The notes beneath the pieces are model-generated. The model searched no databases, had not been told where the DNA came from, and worked only from the letters and a program-made list of their open reading frames with translations. A stretch of DNA of 11,917 nucleotides. It comes from Nanobdellota archaeon. GTDB lineage: Archaea; Nanobdellota; Nanobdellia; Pacearchaeales; UBA12030. Every line of letters begins with the position of its first letter. Position 1 is the stretch's first letter. A program made the translations under genes and the position numbers. Shown piece after piece: positions 7,243 to 11,917 of this stretch. The stretch spans positions 1 through 11,917 of the forward strand of contig JAHJTU010000066.1 in NCBI GenBank assembly GCA_018829485.1, read 5' to 3'.

Positions 7243-8577
7243 CTACTTTTTTATTCTTTCTTTAATAAACTTATTGCACCTTGAAATAATATTATTAAAC
7301 ACATTCAATAAAATTCTTATATTAACTCTTAACTTTCCATCAACAAATTTCTCAATTTTTGTAAAGTAATTTTTGTAGTAATTAACAGTTATCCTTAAAT
7401 TAGTAACTCTATTTTTACTGGATTCTTCTTTAGATTGATTAAGAAAAATATCAAATTCTAAAATAACCTTATCAATCTCATCATAACACCCAATTAAAAC
7501 ATTTATCCTTTCTTCGATTTCTTTCTTTTTTCTATACTCTTTTGTATTATTAAGTTCAGAATAAAGGTCCTCTATAAAAGAATAAAAATGTGGTTTAATA
7601 ACTTTCAATACATTCACCACCATTTTAACATTTTTTCTTAAACTAATAATCAAACTTAGTGGATCATTTATTTTTTCCTTTCCTTCATTAGATGCTTTAT
7701 ACCATATATTTAATAATTCATTATAGTCTATTCTTCCTTTTCTACTATTCAAACTTATTAATGGTCTTTTAACACTATTTTCATAGAGCCTTATGAAATC
7801 ATATATACTCAACTTTAATAAATCAAATATTGATATGTTATGATTTTTATCTAAAATAACAAAAGTTAAATAGGCACCTAAATTTTTTGGAAGAAAATAT
7901 ATGAAATCTTTTATTTCTTCATCTGATATACCATCAAAGTTATTTTCTAAAATATTATCAATGAATTTGTTATATATTTTTAGTAGAATATCTAACTCTA
8001 TTTTTGCTTTTCTATAAAATTCAGAACGAGTGTAAAAATTAAAACTTATCTCTCCATTTAAAAAAGCTTTAGAATATTGTGCAATTCCCTCCACATATAA
8101 GTTTTCAAGAAATTCACTTAGATAAATTCTAATATCTTTAGTTCTTGTGTGGACATCTTCCATTAAAGATGAAGTTCTTAATTTTGAAGGATGTTCGAGG
8201 CTGTATCTTTGAATAGCCTTATTATAAAATTGTAAAATGTGAATAAATTCCTCAATTAGAGTTTTATTTAGGGAATTAAGCTTCTCTTTTGTTGTTGGAG
8301 TGTAATAATTAATGTTTATATGAATTTTATTTTCTCCTTTAATTATATCTAATGGTCTAATGAATCCCATAGTTCTTCTTAATTCACTTGGTCTCCCTTC
8401 CATAATCCCAGGGTTTTTACCATACTCCAAAATAACAGAGAGATGTGGTAATCTATGAAATAAATTATTTGATTTCCAAACATTTTTTATGAATGTTATA
8501 ATGCTTCTTTCTACACCAACATTATCTTGAATAATCAATTCTCTTCCATCTGTAACAAATCTTAACTCTTTTACCAT
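7243..8577 (-). CDS. Unrecognised 444-residue protein, zincin-like signature degenerate
   Basis: I cannot assign a family. The protein is mainly helical, rich in Lys, Ile, Asn and Tyr, with no signal peptide or clear membrane segment. The best clue is LIEEFIHILQFY (107-118), which has the shape of a HExxH metalloprotease helix but with E109 in place of the first histidine; E110 and H113 remain. About 50 residues on, LYVEGIAQYSK (160-170) resembles the EGxAxY segment that carries the third zinc ligand (E163) in several zincin families. This suggests a metalloprotease-like fold that is inactive or uses an unusual ligand. The C-terminal ~200 residues are basic and helical. The gene is divergent from the MBL-fold gene, with a TATA box about 25 bases before its ATG, and is probably monocistronic. 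Confidence 0.7.
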   Translation of the reverse strand: MVKELRFVTDGRELIIQDNVGVERSIITFIKNVWKSNNLFHRLPHLSVILEYGKNPGIMEGRPSELRRTMGFIRPLDIIKGENKIHININYYTPTTKEKLNSLNKTLIEEFIHILQFYNKAIQRYSLEHPSKLRTSSLMEDVHTRTKDIRIYLSEFLENLYVEGIAQYSKAFLNGEISFNFYTRSEFYRKAKIELDILLKIYNKFIDNILENNFDGISDEEIKDFIYFLPKNLGAYLTFVILDKNHNISIFDLLKLSIYDFIRLYENSVKRPLISLNSRKGRIDYNELLNIWYKASNEGKEKINDPLSLIISLRKNVKMVVNVLKVIKPHFYSFIEDLYSELNNTKEYRKKKEIEERINVLIGCYDEIDKVILEFDIFLNQSKEESSKNRVTNLRITVNYYKNYFTKIEKFVDGKLRVNIRILLNVFNNIISRCNKFIKERIKK

Positions 8578-8595
8578 TAGATAAATACTTGAAAA

Positions 8596-8607
8596 TTATT
8601 TATAAAA
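8596..8607 (-). promoter_or_regulatory. TATA box for the 444-residue gene (leaderless)
   Basis: Read on the minus strand, TTTTATAAATAA is centred about 25 bases before the ATG at 8577. No Shine-Dalgarno sequence is present, so the transcript is probably leaderless. Confidence 0.65.
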
Positions 8608-8636
8608 CTTCTTAATGATTTTATATAATCAGAAAA

Positions 8637-8646
8637 GTTTATATTC
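8637..8646 (+). promoter_or_regulatory. TATA box for the MBL-fold gene (leaderless)
   Basis: GTTTATATTC is centred about 27 bases before the ATG at 8668. The 90-base divergent gap contains this promoter and the opposite one only. Confidence 0.65.
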
Positions 8647-8667
8647 TAATTTTTCTAAATTGATTTT

Positions 8668-9498
8668 ATGGAAGTGACTATCTTGGGTTCTGGAGGTATT
8701 GAATCTGTACCAAAACCATGTTGTACTTGCAAAAGATGTAAAGAATCAACTAAAAAGAAAGGAAAATTTTTCAGAACAGGCCCATCATTATTCATTAATT
8801 CTGCAAATGTTTTGATTGACACTCCAGAAGAAATTCGAATACAGCTTATTAGAGAAAAAATCTCTAAAGTTGATGCTATCTTTTATACTCATTGGCACCC
8901 AGACCACACAATGGGAATTAGAATAATTGAACAAATAAATAAAGATTGTCATACTGATAAACCAAAAAACAAACCTATCGATGTTTATATTTCTAAAGAT
9001 CAATTTAATTTATTAGATAAATTTTTAATTAGAAAAGAGCTATTTGACCTTTATGAAAGTCAAAAATTAATGAAAAAACATTTTTTAAAAGATTCTGAAT
9101 CTGTAAAATTTGGGAAAATTGAAATTGAAGCTATCAAATTTCCAAAATCAAGCGCATATTACTATTTAATTAAAGAAGGAAACAAAAAAATAATTTACAT
9201 GCCTTGTGAGATCGAAAAAATCAAAGAATTGAACAAATTAAAGAATGCTGATTATTTAATTGTACATTTTAGCTGGTTTCAAGAAAAGGGAATTTGTGTT
9301 GAATTTCCTTGGAGATTTTCAGAGGTTCCGGTCGAGAGAATACTTGAATTTGTAAATAACCTGTCAATAAAAAATGTTATCTTTATTCATATTGATGAGT
9401 GCCATGATAAAACATACGATGAACTTAAAAACCAAGAAAAAAAGTACAAAAAGTTTAATGTTAAATTTGCCTTTGATGGAATGAAGATTTATTTATAA
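8668..9498 (+). CDS. Metallo-beta-lactamase-fold protein, PhnP/RNase Z type
   Basis: Seen: the protein opens with VTILGSGGIESVP and a cysteine cluster PCCTCKRCK (17-25), as in PhnP-like members where such cysteines bind a structural zinc. RTGPSLFI and VLIDTPEEIRIQLI follow. The metal motif THWHPDH (H75, H77, D79, H80) is intact, and the C-terminal histidine is present in VIFIHIDE (H241). The fold binds two metals and usually cleaves phosphodiesters or related esters. Odd points: the stretch where the third-motif histidine is expected reads IKFPKSSAYYYL (156-167), and the bridging aspartate of the usual YAPDT-like strand is replaced in IIYMPCEI (C180, E181). Activity may therefore be altered. 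The stop codon lies inside the TATA box of the next gene. Confidence 0.85.
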   Translation: MEVTILGSGGIESVPKPCCTCKRCKESTKKKGKFFRTGPSLFINSANVLIDTPEEIRIQLIREKISKVDAIFYTHWHPDHTMGIRIIEQINKDCHTDKPKNKPIDVYISKDQFNLLDKFLIRKELFDLYESQKLMKKHFLKDSESVKFGKIEIEAIKFPKSSAYYYLIKEGNKKIIYMPCEIEKIKELNKLKNADYLIVHFSWFQEKGICVEFPWRFSEVPVERILEFVNNLSIKNVIFIHIDECHDKTYDELKNQEKKYKKFNVKFAFDGMKIYL

Positions 9499-9500
9499 GT
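9491..9500 (+). promoter_or_regulatory. TATA box for array gene A1
   Basis: ATTTATAAGT overlaps the stop codon of the MBL-fold gene. Transcription should start near 9522, leaving a leader of about 12 bases that begins with GGTTAAG. Confidence 0.6.
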
Positions 9501-9519
9501 ACCTTTACCTTATTTTATT

Positions 9520-9527
9520 AGGTTAAG
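9520..9527 (+). promoter_or_regulatory. AGGTTAAG leader element before A1
   Basis: AGGTTAAG ends six bases before the ATG at 9534. AGGT can pair weakly with the 3' end of 16S rRNA, with ten bases between AGGT and the ATG. The same eight bases sit at the same distance before A2. Confidence 0.5.
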
Positions 9528-9533
9528 AAAAAA

Positions 9534-9983
9534 ATGACAAACCAAAAAGAATTGATTTATGAAGTAAAAATGCAAGAAGATGGAACTTACTTAGCTGTTG
9601 CTAACTATAAAGGTTCTTATAAAAATAAACCAATTAGTGCAACAATACCTATAGATGCTAGAACATATAAAGAATTAAAACAGAGAGTTAAAGATATTAC
9701 ATTAGATTTTCTTTCAGATGGTTTTGGAGAAAAAATAGGACTTTACAATCCAAAAATAAGATTGCATTTACAAGAAAAATTAATAGATTATGGAAATAAA
9801 GAAAGTATTCTAATAGCAGGAAATCCTGAAGGAGCAGGTTACAGGGCAATAAGCAATTCTAAGCTAAATCTTGATATTTACAATGAAGATTTAGAGATAT
9901 TAAGAGGAGAATTATTAAAAAGAGTAAAAGAAAGTGCAAGTGATAGAAATGTAGAATTCAGATTGGAAGAAGTTCTTGATTAG
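9534..9983 (+). CDS. Array protein A1: HicB-like N-terminus, conserved C-terminal domain
   Basis: Seen: residues 5-75 fit the HicB-like antitoxin pattern. KELIYEVKMQEDGTYLA gives the first strand and DG turn, followed by further strands, then TYKELKQRVKDITLDFL as the helix and NPKIRLHL as the last strand. From residue 92 the sequence is nearly fixed between the three copies: ILIAGNPEGAGYRAISNS, LNLDIYNED, and the tail NVEFRLEEVLD. I do not recognise this second half; it is not an obvious helix-turn-helix or ribbon-helix-helix. Family knowledge: HicB partners neutralise HicA RNA-cleaving toxins and often repress their own promoter. The pairing with B1 just downstream supports that reading, but the similarity is by eye only. 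T-rich sequence follows the stop. At 149 residues it is the longest copy. Confidence 0.75.
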   Translation: MTNQKELIYEVKMQEDGTYLAVANYKGSYKNKPISATIPIDARTYKELKQRVKDITLDFLSDGFGEKIGLYNPKIRLHLQEKLIDYGNKESILIAGNPEGAGYRAISNSKLNLDIYNEDLEILRGELLKRVKESASDRNVEFRLEEVLD

Positions 9984-9996
9984 TTTTGTTTTTCTT
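9984..9996 (+). terminator. T-rich tract after A1
   Basis: TTTTGTTTTTCTT begins right after the stop codon and could end the A1 transcript before the separate B1 promoter. A similar tract follows A3. Confidence 0.4.
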
Positions 9997-10001
9997 ATTA
10001 G

Positions 10002-10028
10002 TTAAAGGTTTTGGAGAAGGTGAGAAAG
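10002..10028 (+). repeat. A-to-B spacer repeat, copy 1
   Basis: TTAAAGGTTTTGGAGA (10002-10017) and GTGAGAAAG (10020-10028) recur between A2 and B2 at 10935-10950 and 10952-10960. They lie just upstream of the B promoters in both places. They may be an operator or simply a relic of unit duplication. Confidence 0.8.
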
Positions 10029-10035
10029 CGAGAAA

Positions 10036-10044
10036 GTTTATAAG
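10036..10044 (+). promoter_or_regulatory. TATA box for array gene B1 (leaderless)
   Basis: GTTTATAAG is centred about 27 bases before the ATG at 10067. This is the main reason for choosing that start instead of the ATG at 9986. Confidence 0.65.
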
Positions 10045-10066
10045 ATGTAATGAATTAATTCAGAAC

Positions 10067-10456
10067 ATGCCTAAGGAGAAAGAGAGCCTGGAAGAGAGGA
10101 TTAGAAAACTTGAAAAGAGTATTAAAATCCCTTCTAGAATCTCACTTGATGAATTTATTTCTAGGGTTAAAAGAGTTATAAGGAAATTTGATCCTGATTT
10201 TGAAGAAAGAGAAGCCAAACATAGTAAAGGTAAAATTATAACTTTTTTAGGTGTAGATAAGAAACCCCATAAAATTGTAATTTGTGAAGGAAAATTTAGT
10301 AAAAATGAAGCTTCACCGGGTGTTTCAAAAGAAACAATAGAAGAATTATCAGATGGACTAAATATTCCAGAAAATTATCTAGAACTTTATACAATGGGTC
10401 ATGGAAAAGTTTATAAAAGAATAAAGAAAGAAATAGAAGGGGAATATGGAATATAA
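10067..10456 (+). CDS. Array protein B1: small basic protein, possibly HicA-like
   Basis: The ATG at 10067 gives 129 residues and aligns MPKEKESLEE with the start of B2. An in-frame ATG at 9986 would add 27 residues encoded by the promoter and the repeated spacer, so I reject it. Seen: a charged N-terminal helix, then a predicted helix (27-41), strands around HSKGKIITF (52-60) and HKIVICEG (68-75), SPG at 83-85, and a helix (ETIEELSDGL). Helix-strand-strand-strand-helix with one histidine at the first turn and PG before the last helix matches the order in HicA, a double-stranded-RNA-binding-like RNase toxin. B1 and B2 share DP at 42-43, HSK, CE at 73-74, KN at 79-80 and SPG at 83-85. Direct HicA homology is not certain; identity is low and the protein is about twice the usual HicA length. 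Confidence 0.7.
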   Translation: MPKEKESLEERIRKLEKSIKIPSRISLDEFISRVKRVIRKFDPDFEEREAKHSKGKIITFLGVDKKPHKIVICEGKFSKNEASPGVSKETIEELSDGLNIPENYLELYTMGHGKVYKRIKKEIEGEYGI

Positions 10457-10459
10457 CAA

Positions 10460-10471
10460 GATATATATAAG
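10460..10471 (+). promoter_or_regulatory. TATA box for array gene A2
   Basis: GATATATATAAG lies just past the B1 stop and is centred about 40 bases before the ATG at 10507. Transcription should begin near 10493, at the AGGTTAAG element, as for A1. Confidence 0.6.
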
Positions 10472-10492
10472 TCCATTTATATTTATTTGATA

Positions 10493-10500
10493 AGGTTAAG
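10493..10500 (+). promoter_or_regulatory. AGGTTAAG leader element before A2
   Basis: This is identical to the element before A1 and at the same spacing, with six bases between the element and the ATG. It supports the ATG at 10507 as the A2 start. Confidence 0.5.
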
Positions 10501-10506
10501 TTGAAA

Positions 10507-10938
10507 ATGAAAGAACTAAATTTTAGAGTATTGAGAGAAAACGGCCTTTATTCGGCTTCTGTTAGATACAAATCTAAAAGTGGAAGTGGTGTAGTAACAG
10601 TTATAGGAGCTAAAACATATGAAGAGTTAAAACAGAAAGTTAAAGATGCTACATTAGATTTTCTTTCAGATGGTTTTGGAGAAAAAATAGGTCTAGTTAA
10701 TCCAAAAATAAGATTACAGTTACAAGAAAAATTAATGGATTATGGAAATAAAGAAAGAATCCTAATAGCAGGAAATCCCGAAGGAGCAGGTTATAGAGCA
10801 ATAAGCAATTCTAGATTAAATCTTGATATTTACAATGATGATTTTGAGCTTTTAAGAGAAAATTTAGTTGAAGAATTACAAAAAAGAAGATATCAAGACA
10901 AGAATGTTGAATTCAGATTAGAAGAAGTTCTTGATTAA
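10507..10938 (+). CDS. Array protein A2: HicB-like N-terminus, conserved C-terminal domain
   Basis: I choose the ATG at 10507 (MKELNFRVL) over the TTG two codons earlier, because it aligns with the start of A3 and keeps the leader spacing seen in A1. The product is 143 residues. Seen: the first ~45 residues (strands, ENGLYSASV) are only loosely like A1 and A3. From TYEELKQKVKDATLDFL onward it is nearly identical to A1, including SDGFGEKIGL, NPKIRLQLQEKL, AGNPEGAGYRAISNS and the tail NVEFRLEEVLD. One stretch of 41 bases is identical to A1 (10651-10691 and 9699-9739). A HicB-like antitoxin or repressor role is inferred from the N-terminal pattern and the neighbouring B genes. No known DNA-binding motif is evident. 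Confidence 0.75.
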   Translation: MKELNFRVLRENGLYSASVRYKSKSGSGVVTVIGAKTYEELKQKVKDATLDFLSDGFGEKIGLVNPKIRLQLQEKLMDYGNKERILIAGNPEGAGYRAISNSRLNLDIYNDDFELLRENLVEELQKRRYQDKNVEFRLEEVLD

Positions 10939-10960
10939 AGGTTTTGGAGATGTGAGAAAG
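10935..10960 (+). repeat. A-to-B spacer repeat, copy 2
   Basis: This is the second copy of the TTAAAGGTTTTGGAGA and GTGAGAAAG pair, starting at the stop codon of A2 and ending next to the B2 TATA box. The spacing between its two parts differs by one base from copy 1. The A3 downstream region lacks a clear copy. Confidence 0.8.
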
Positions 10961-10970
10961 ATTTTATAAG
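10961..10970 (+). promoter_or_regulatory. TATA box for array gene B2 (leaderless)
   Basis: ATTTTATAAG is centred about 26 bases before the ATG at 10991, matching the B1 layout. Confidence 0.65.
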
Positions 10971-10990
10971 TTAAATCATCTTAAACAGAT

Positions 10991-11395
10991 ATGCCCAAAA
11001 AGGAAAAGAGTTTGGAAGAGATTGCAGAAAGTGTAGAAAAAGCTGTAATCATGCCTAGTTATCCAGATTTAGAAGAAACAACTAAACGTTTTTTAAATAT
11101 CGCCAAAGTATATGATCCAGAAGCAGAAGTAAAATATATTGGAGGACACAGTAAAAGAAGAATCATTGAGTTTGAAATAGATAACCATACTTATACAATC
11201 GATCTGTGTGAAAGTCAAAAAGAGAAAAATAAGGTTTCTCCAGGTCTTTTCAATAAAGCTTCAAATCGTTTTGCTGCAGTTACTCATAGAGACGTAGATA
11301 TGCTAAGGTTATATTTACAAATACCTGGTTCAAAAGTTACAAAAAGATATTTAAAGAGATACCCCATGGAAGGAATTAAAAAGCAAAATTTATAA
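10991..11395 (+). CDS. Array protein B2: paralog of B1, possibly HicA-like
   Basis: At 134 residues it aligns with B1 from the first methionine: MPKKEKSLEE, PS at 22-23, DP at 42-43, HSK at 53-55, RIIEF, CE at 73-74, KN at 79-80 and SPG at 83-85. Overall it is strongly diverged from B1, while the flanking A genes are far more alike. The order is the same as in B1: helix, strands around a histidine (GGHSKRRIIEFEI, then TYTIDLCE), a VSPG turn, and helices. GGH is close to the GSH of HicA toxins, where the histidine is catalytic; here that is inference. The basic C-terminus (RYLKRYPMEGIKK) could bind nucleic acid. The stop codon overlaps the A3 TATA box. Alternatives are a small DNA- or RNA-binding regulator or an accessory partner of the A proteins. 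Confidence 0.7.
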   Translation: MPKKEKSLEEIAESVEKAVIMPSYPDLEETTKRFLNIAKVYDPEAEVKYIGGHSKRRIIEFEIDNHTYTIDLCESQKEKNKVSPGLFNKASNRFAAVTHRDVDMLRLYLQIPGSKVTKRYLKRYPMEGIKKQNL

Positions 11396-11399
11396 GTAT
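11388..11399 (+). promoter_or_regulatory. TATA box for array gene A3
   Basis: ATTTATAAGTAT resembles the A1 box and, as there, overlaps the stop codon of the preceding gene. The predicted leader is about ten bases and lacks the AGGTTAAG element. Confidence 0.55.
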
Positions 11400-11427
11400 C
11401 AAAGATGTAAATGTATCTATGTGAAAA

Positions 11428-11850
11428 ATGATTAAAGAATTGATATTTAATGTTGAGAAGCAAGAAGATGGAACTTACTTAGCTTCATGCGAACATAATA
11501 ATGGGATAATGCTAGCTGAAAGCCTAGATTATAGATCATTACAGAAAGAAGTTGCAAAAACAGTAAAAGATTATATATTTCATGGCTATGGTAAAAAATT
11601 TGGATGGCCAGAAAATCCCAAGATAAGATTAATTTACTCTGAATTATTCTCTAATAACCATGATTCAGAAAACATCCTTATAACAGGAAATCCAGAAGGA
11701 CAAGGATACAGGGCAGTAAGCAATTCTAATTTAAATCTTAACATGTACAATGAAGATTTTGATGTTTTGAGAGAGAATTTGATTGAAGAATTGCAAAAAA
11801 GAGAATGCAAAAAGAATGTTGAATTCAGATTAGAGGAAGTTCTTGATTAA
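11428..11850 (+). CDS. Array protein A3: HicB-like N-terminus, conserved C-terminal domain
   Basis: This 140-residue third copy shows the HicB-like pattern best: KELIFNVEKQEDGTYLAS, a short turn, GIMLAESLDYRSLQKEVAKT, then NPKIRLIYSE. The region 55-90 is the most diverged of the three copies. The C-terminal half keeps GNPEGQGYRAVSNS, LNLNMYNEDFDVLRENL and NVEFRLEEVLD. A run of 25 bases coding QEDGTYLA (11460-11484) is identical to A1 (9572-9596) although A2 differs there, which points to exchange between copies. As with A1 and A2, a role as antitoxin or repressor is inferred. A T-rich tract follows, then a TATA box at the edge that probably serves the next B gene. Confidence 0.75.
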   Translation: MIKELIFNVEKQEDGTYLASCEHNNGIMLAESLDYRSLQKEVAKTVKDYIFHGYGKKFGWPENPKIRLIYSELFSNNHDSENILITGNPEGQGYRAVSNSNLNLNMYNEDFDVLRENLIEELQKRECKKNVEFRLEEVLD

Positions 11851-11871
11851 TTCTGTTTTGTTTTCTTTTTT
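11851..11871 (+). terminator. T-rich tract after A3
   Basis: A pyrimidine-rich run with T4, T4 and T6 blocks follows immediately on the A3 stop, like the tract after A1. It probably ends transcription before the next promoter. Confidence 0.45.
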
Positions 11872-11886
11872 ACATTTTAGAAAAAA

Positions 11887-11895
11887 GTTTAAAAG
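11887..11895 (+). promoter_or_regulatory. TATA box for a gene beginning at the window edge
   Basis: GTTTAAAAG has the form of the B1 box. With the 29-31 base distance from box to ATG seen at B1 and B2, a start codon is expected at about 11916-11918, where the window ends in GAT. It suggests that the array continues to the right. Confidence 0.5.
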
Positions 11896-11917
11896 TTAAG
11901 AATGCTATATATGTGAT

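Noticed and set aside
9986..10066. N-terminal extension of B1 from the ATG at 9986
   Set aside because: It would run through the repeated spacer and the TATA box. B2 has no such extension, and MPKEKESLEE at 10067 aligns with the B2 start.
10501..10506. TTG start for A2
   Set aside because: The ATG two codons later aligns with A3 and keeps the same distance from AGGTTAAG as in A1.
9534..11850. CRISPR array or mobile element as explanation for the repeats
   Set aside because: The repeats are whole paralogous genes and promoter spacers. There are no short direct repeats with regular spacers, no transposase and no terminal inverted repeats.

Overview
The window is AT-rich and almost entirely coding, and it reads as archaeal. 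Most genes on the right two thirds have a TATA-like box centred 25 to 28 bases before the ATG and little or no 5' leader (at 4741, 6684, 8637, 10036 and 10962 on +, and 8607 on -). T-tracts follow several genes. Small leaderless genes, very low GC and hypothetical membrane-anchored proteins would fit a DPANN-type archaeon, but no taxonomic marker gene is present, so that is inference.

Left (25-3754): a two-gene operon for a signalling pair. The first protein has a divergent receiver-like domain and a complete HD-GYP-type phosphohydrolase domain. The second is a soluble histidine-kinase-like ATPase with a candidate phospho-histidine. A gene for a membrane-anchored protein of unknown function (3751-4662, -) runs into the kinase from the other side, and the two stop codons overlap.

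Middle (4770-7174): a compact peptide-modification locus. A leaderless 72-residue peptide gene ends in a seven-cysteine tail. It is followed by a radical SAM/SPASM enzyme and, overlapping by four bases, a small class I SAM methyltransferase. This is the layout of a ribosomally made, post-translationally modified peptide (RiPP) cluster. A HIT-family protein with an altered histidine triad follows under its own promoter. No exporter, leader peptidase or stand-alone recognition (PqqD-like) protein is visible.

Next (7243-9498): a divergent pair. On - is a 444-residue unrecognised protein with a degenerate zincin-like signature (EEFIH then EGIAQY). On + is a metallo-beta-lactamase-fold protein of PhnP/RNase Z type that keeps HxHxDH but appears to have lost two later metal ligands.

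Right (9534-11850 and beyond): an alternating array A1-B1-A2-B2-A3 of two small paralogous families, each gene with its own TATA box. The A proteins have a HicB-like N-terminal half and an almost invariant C-terminal half. The B proteins have a fold order, histidine and SPG motif that suggest divergent HicA. Shared spacer sequence, conserved tails and exact repeats show tandem duplication with exchange between copies. A TATA box at the right edge predicts another gene starting within about two bases of the window end. The best candidates for undescribed biology are the cysteine-rich peptide/radical SAM locus and this array.
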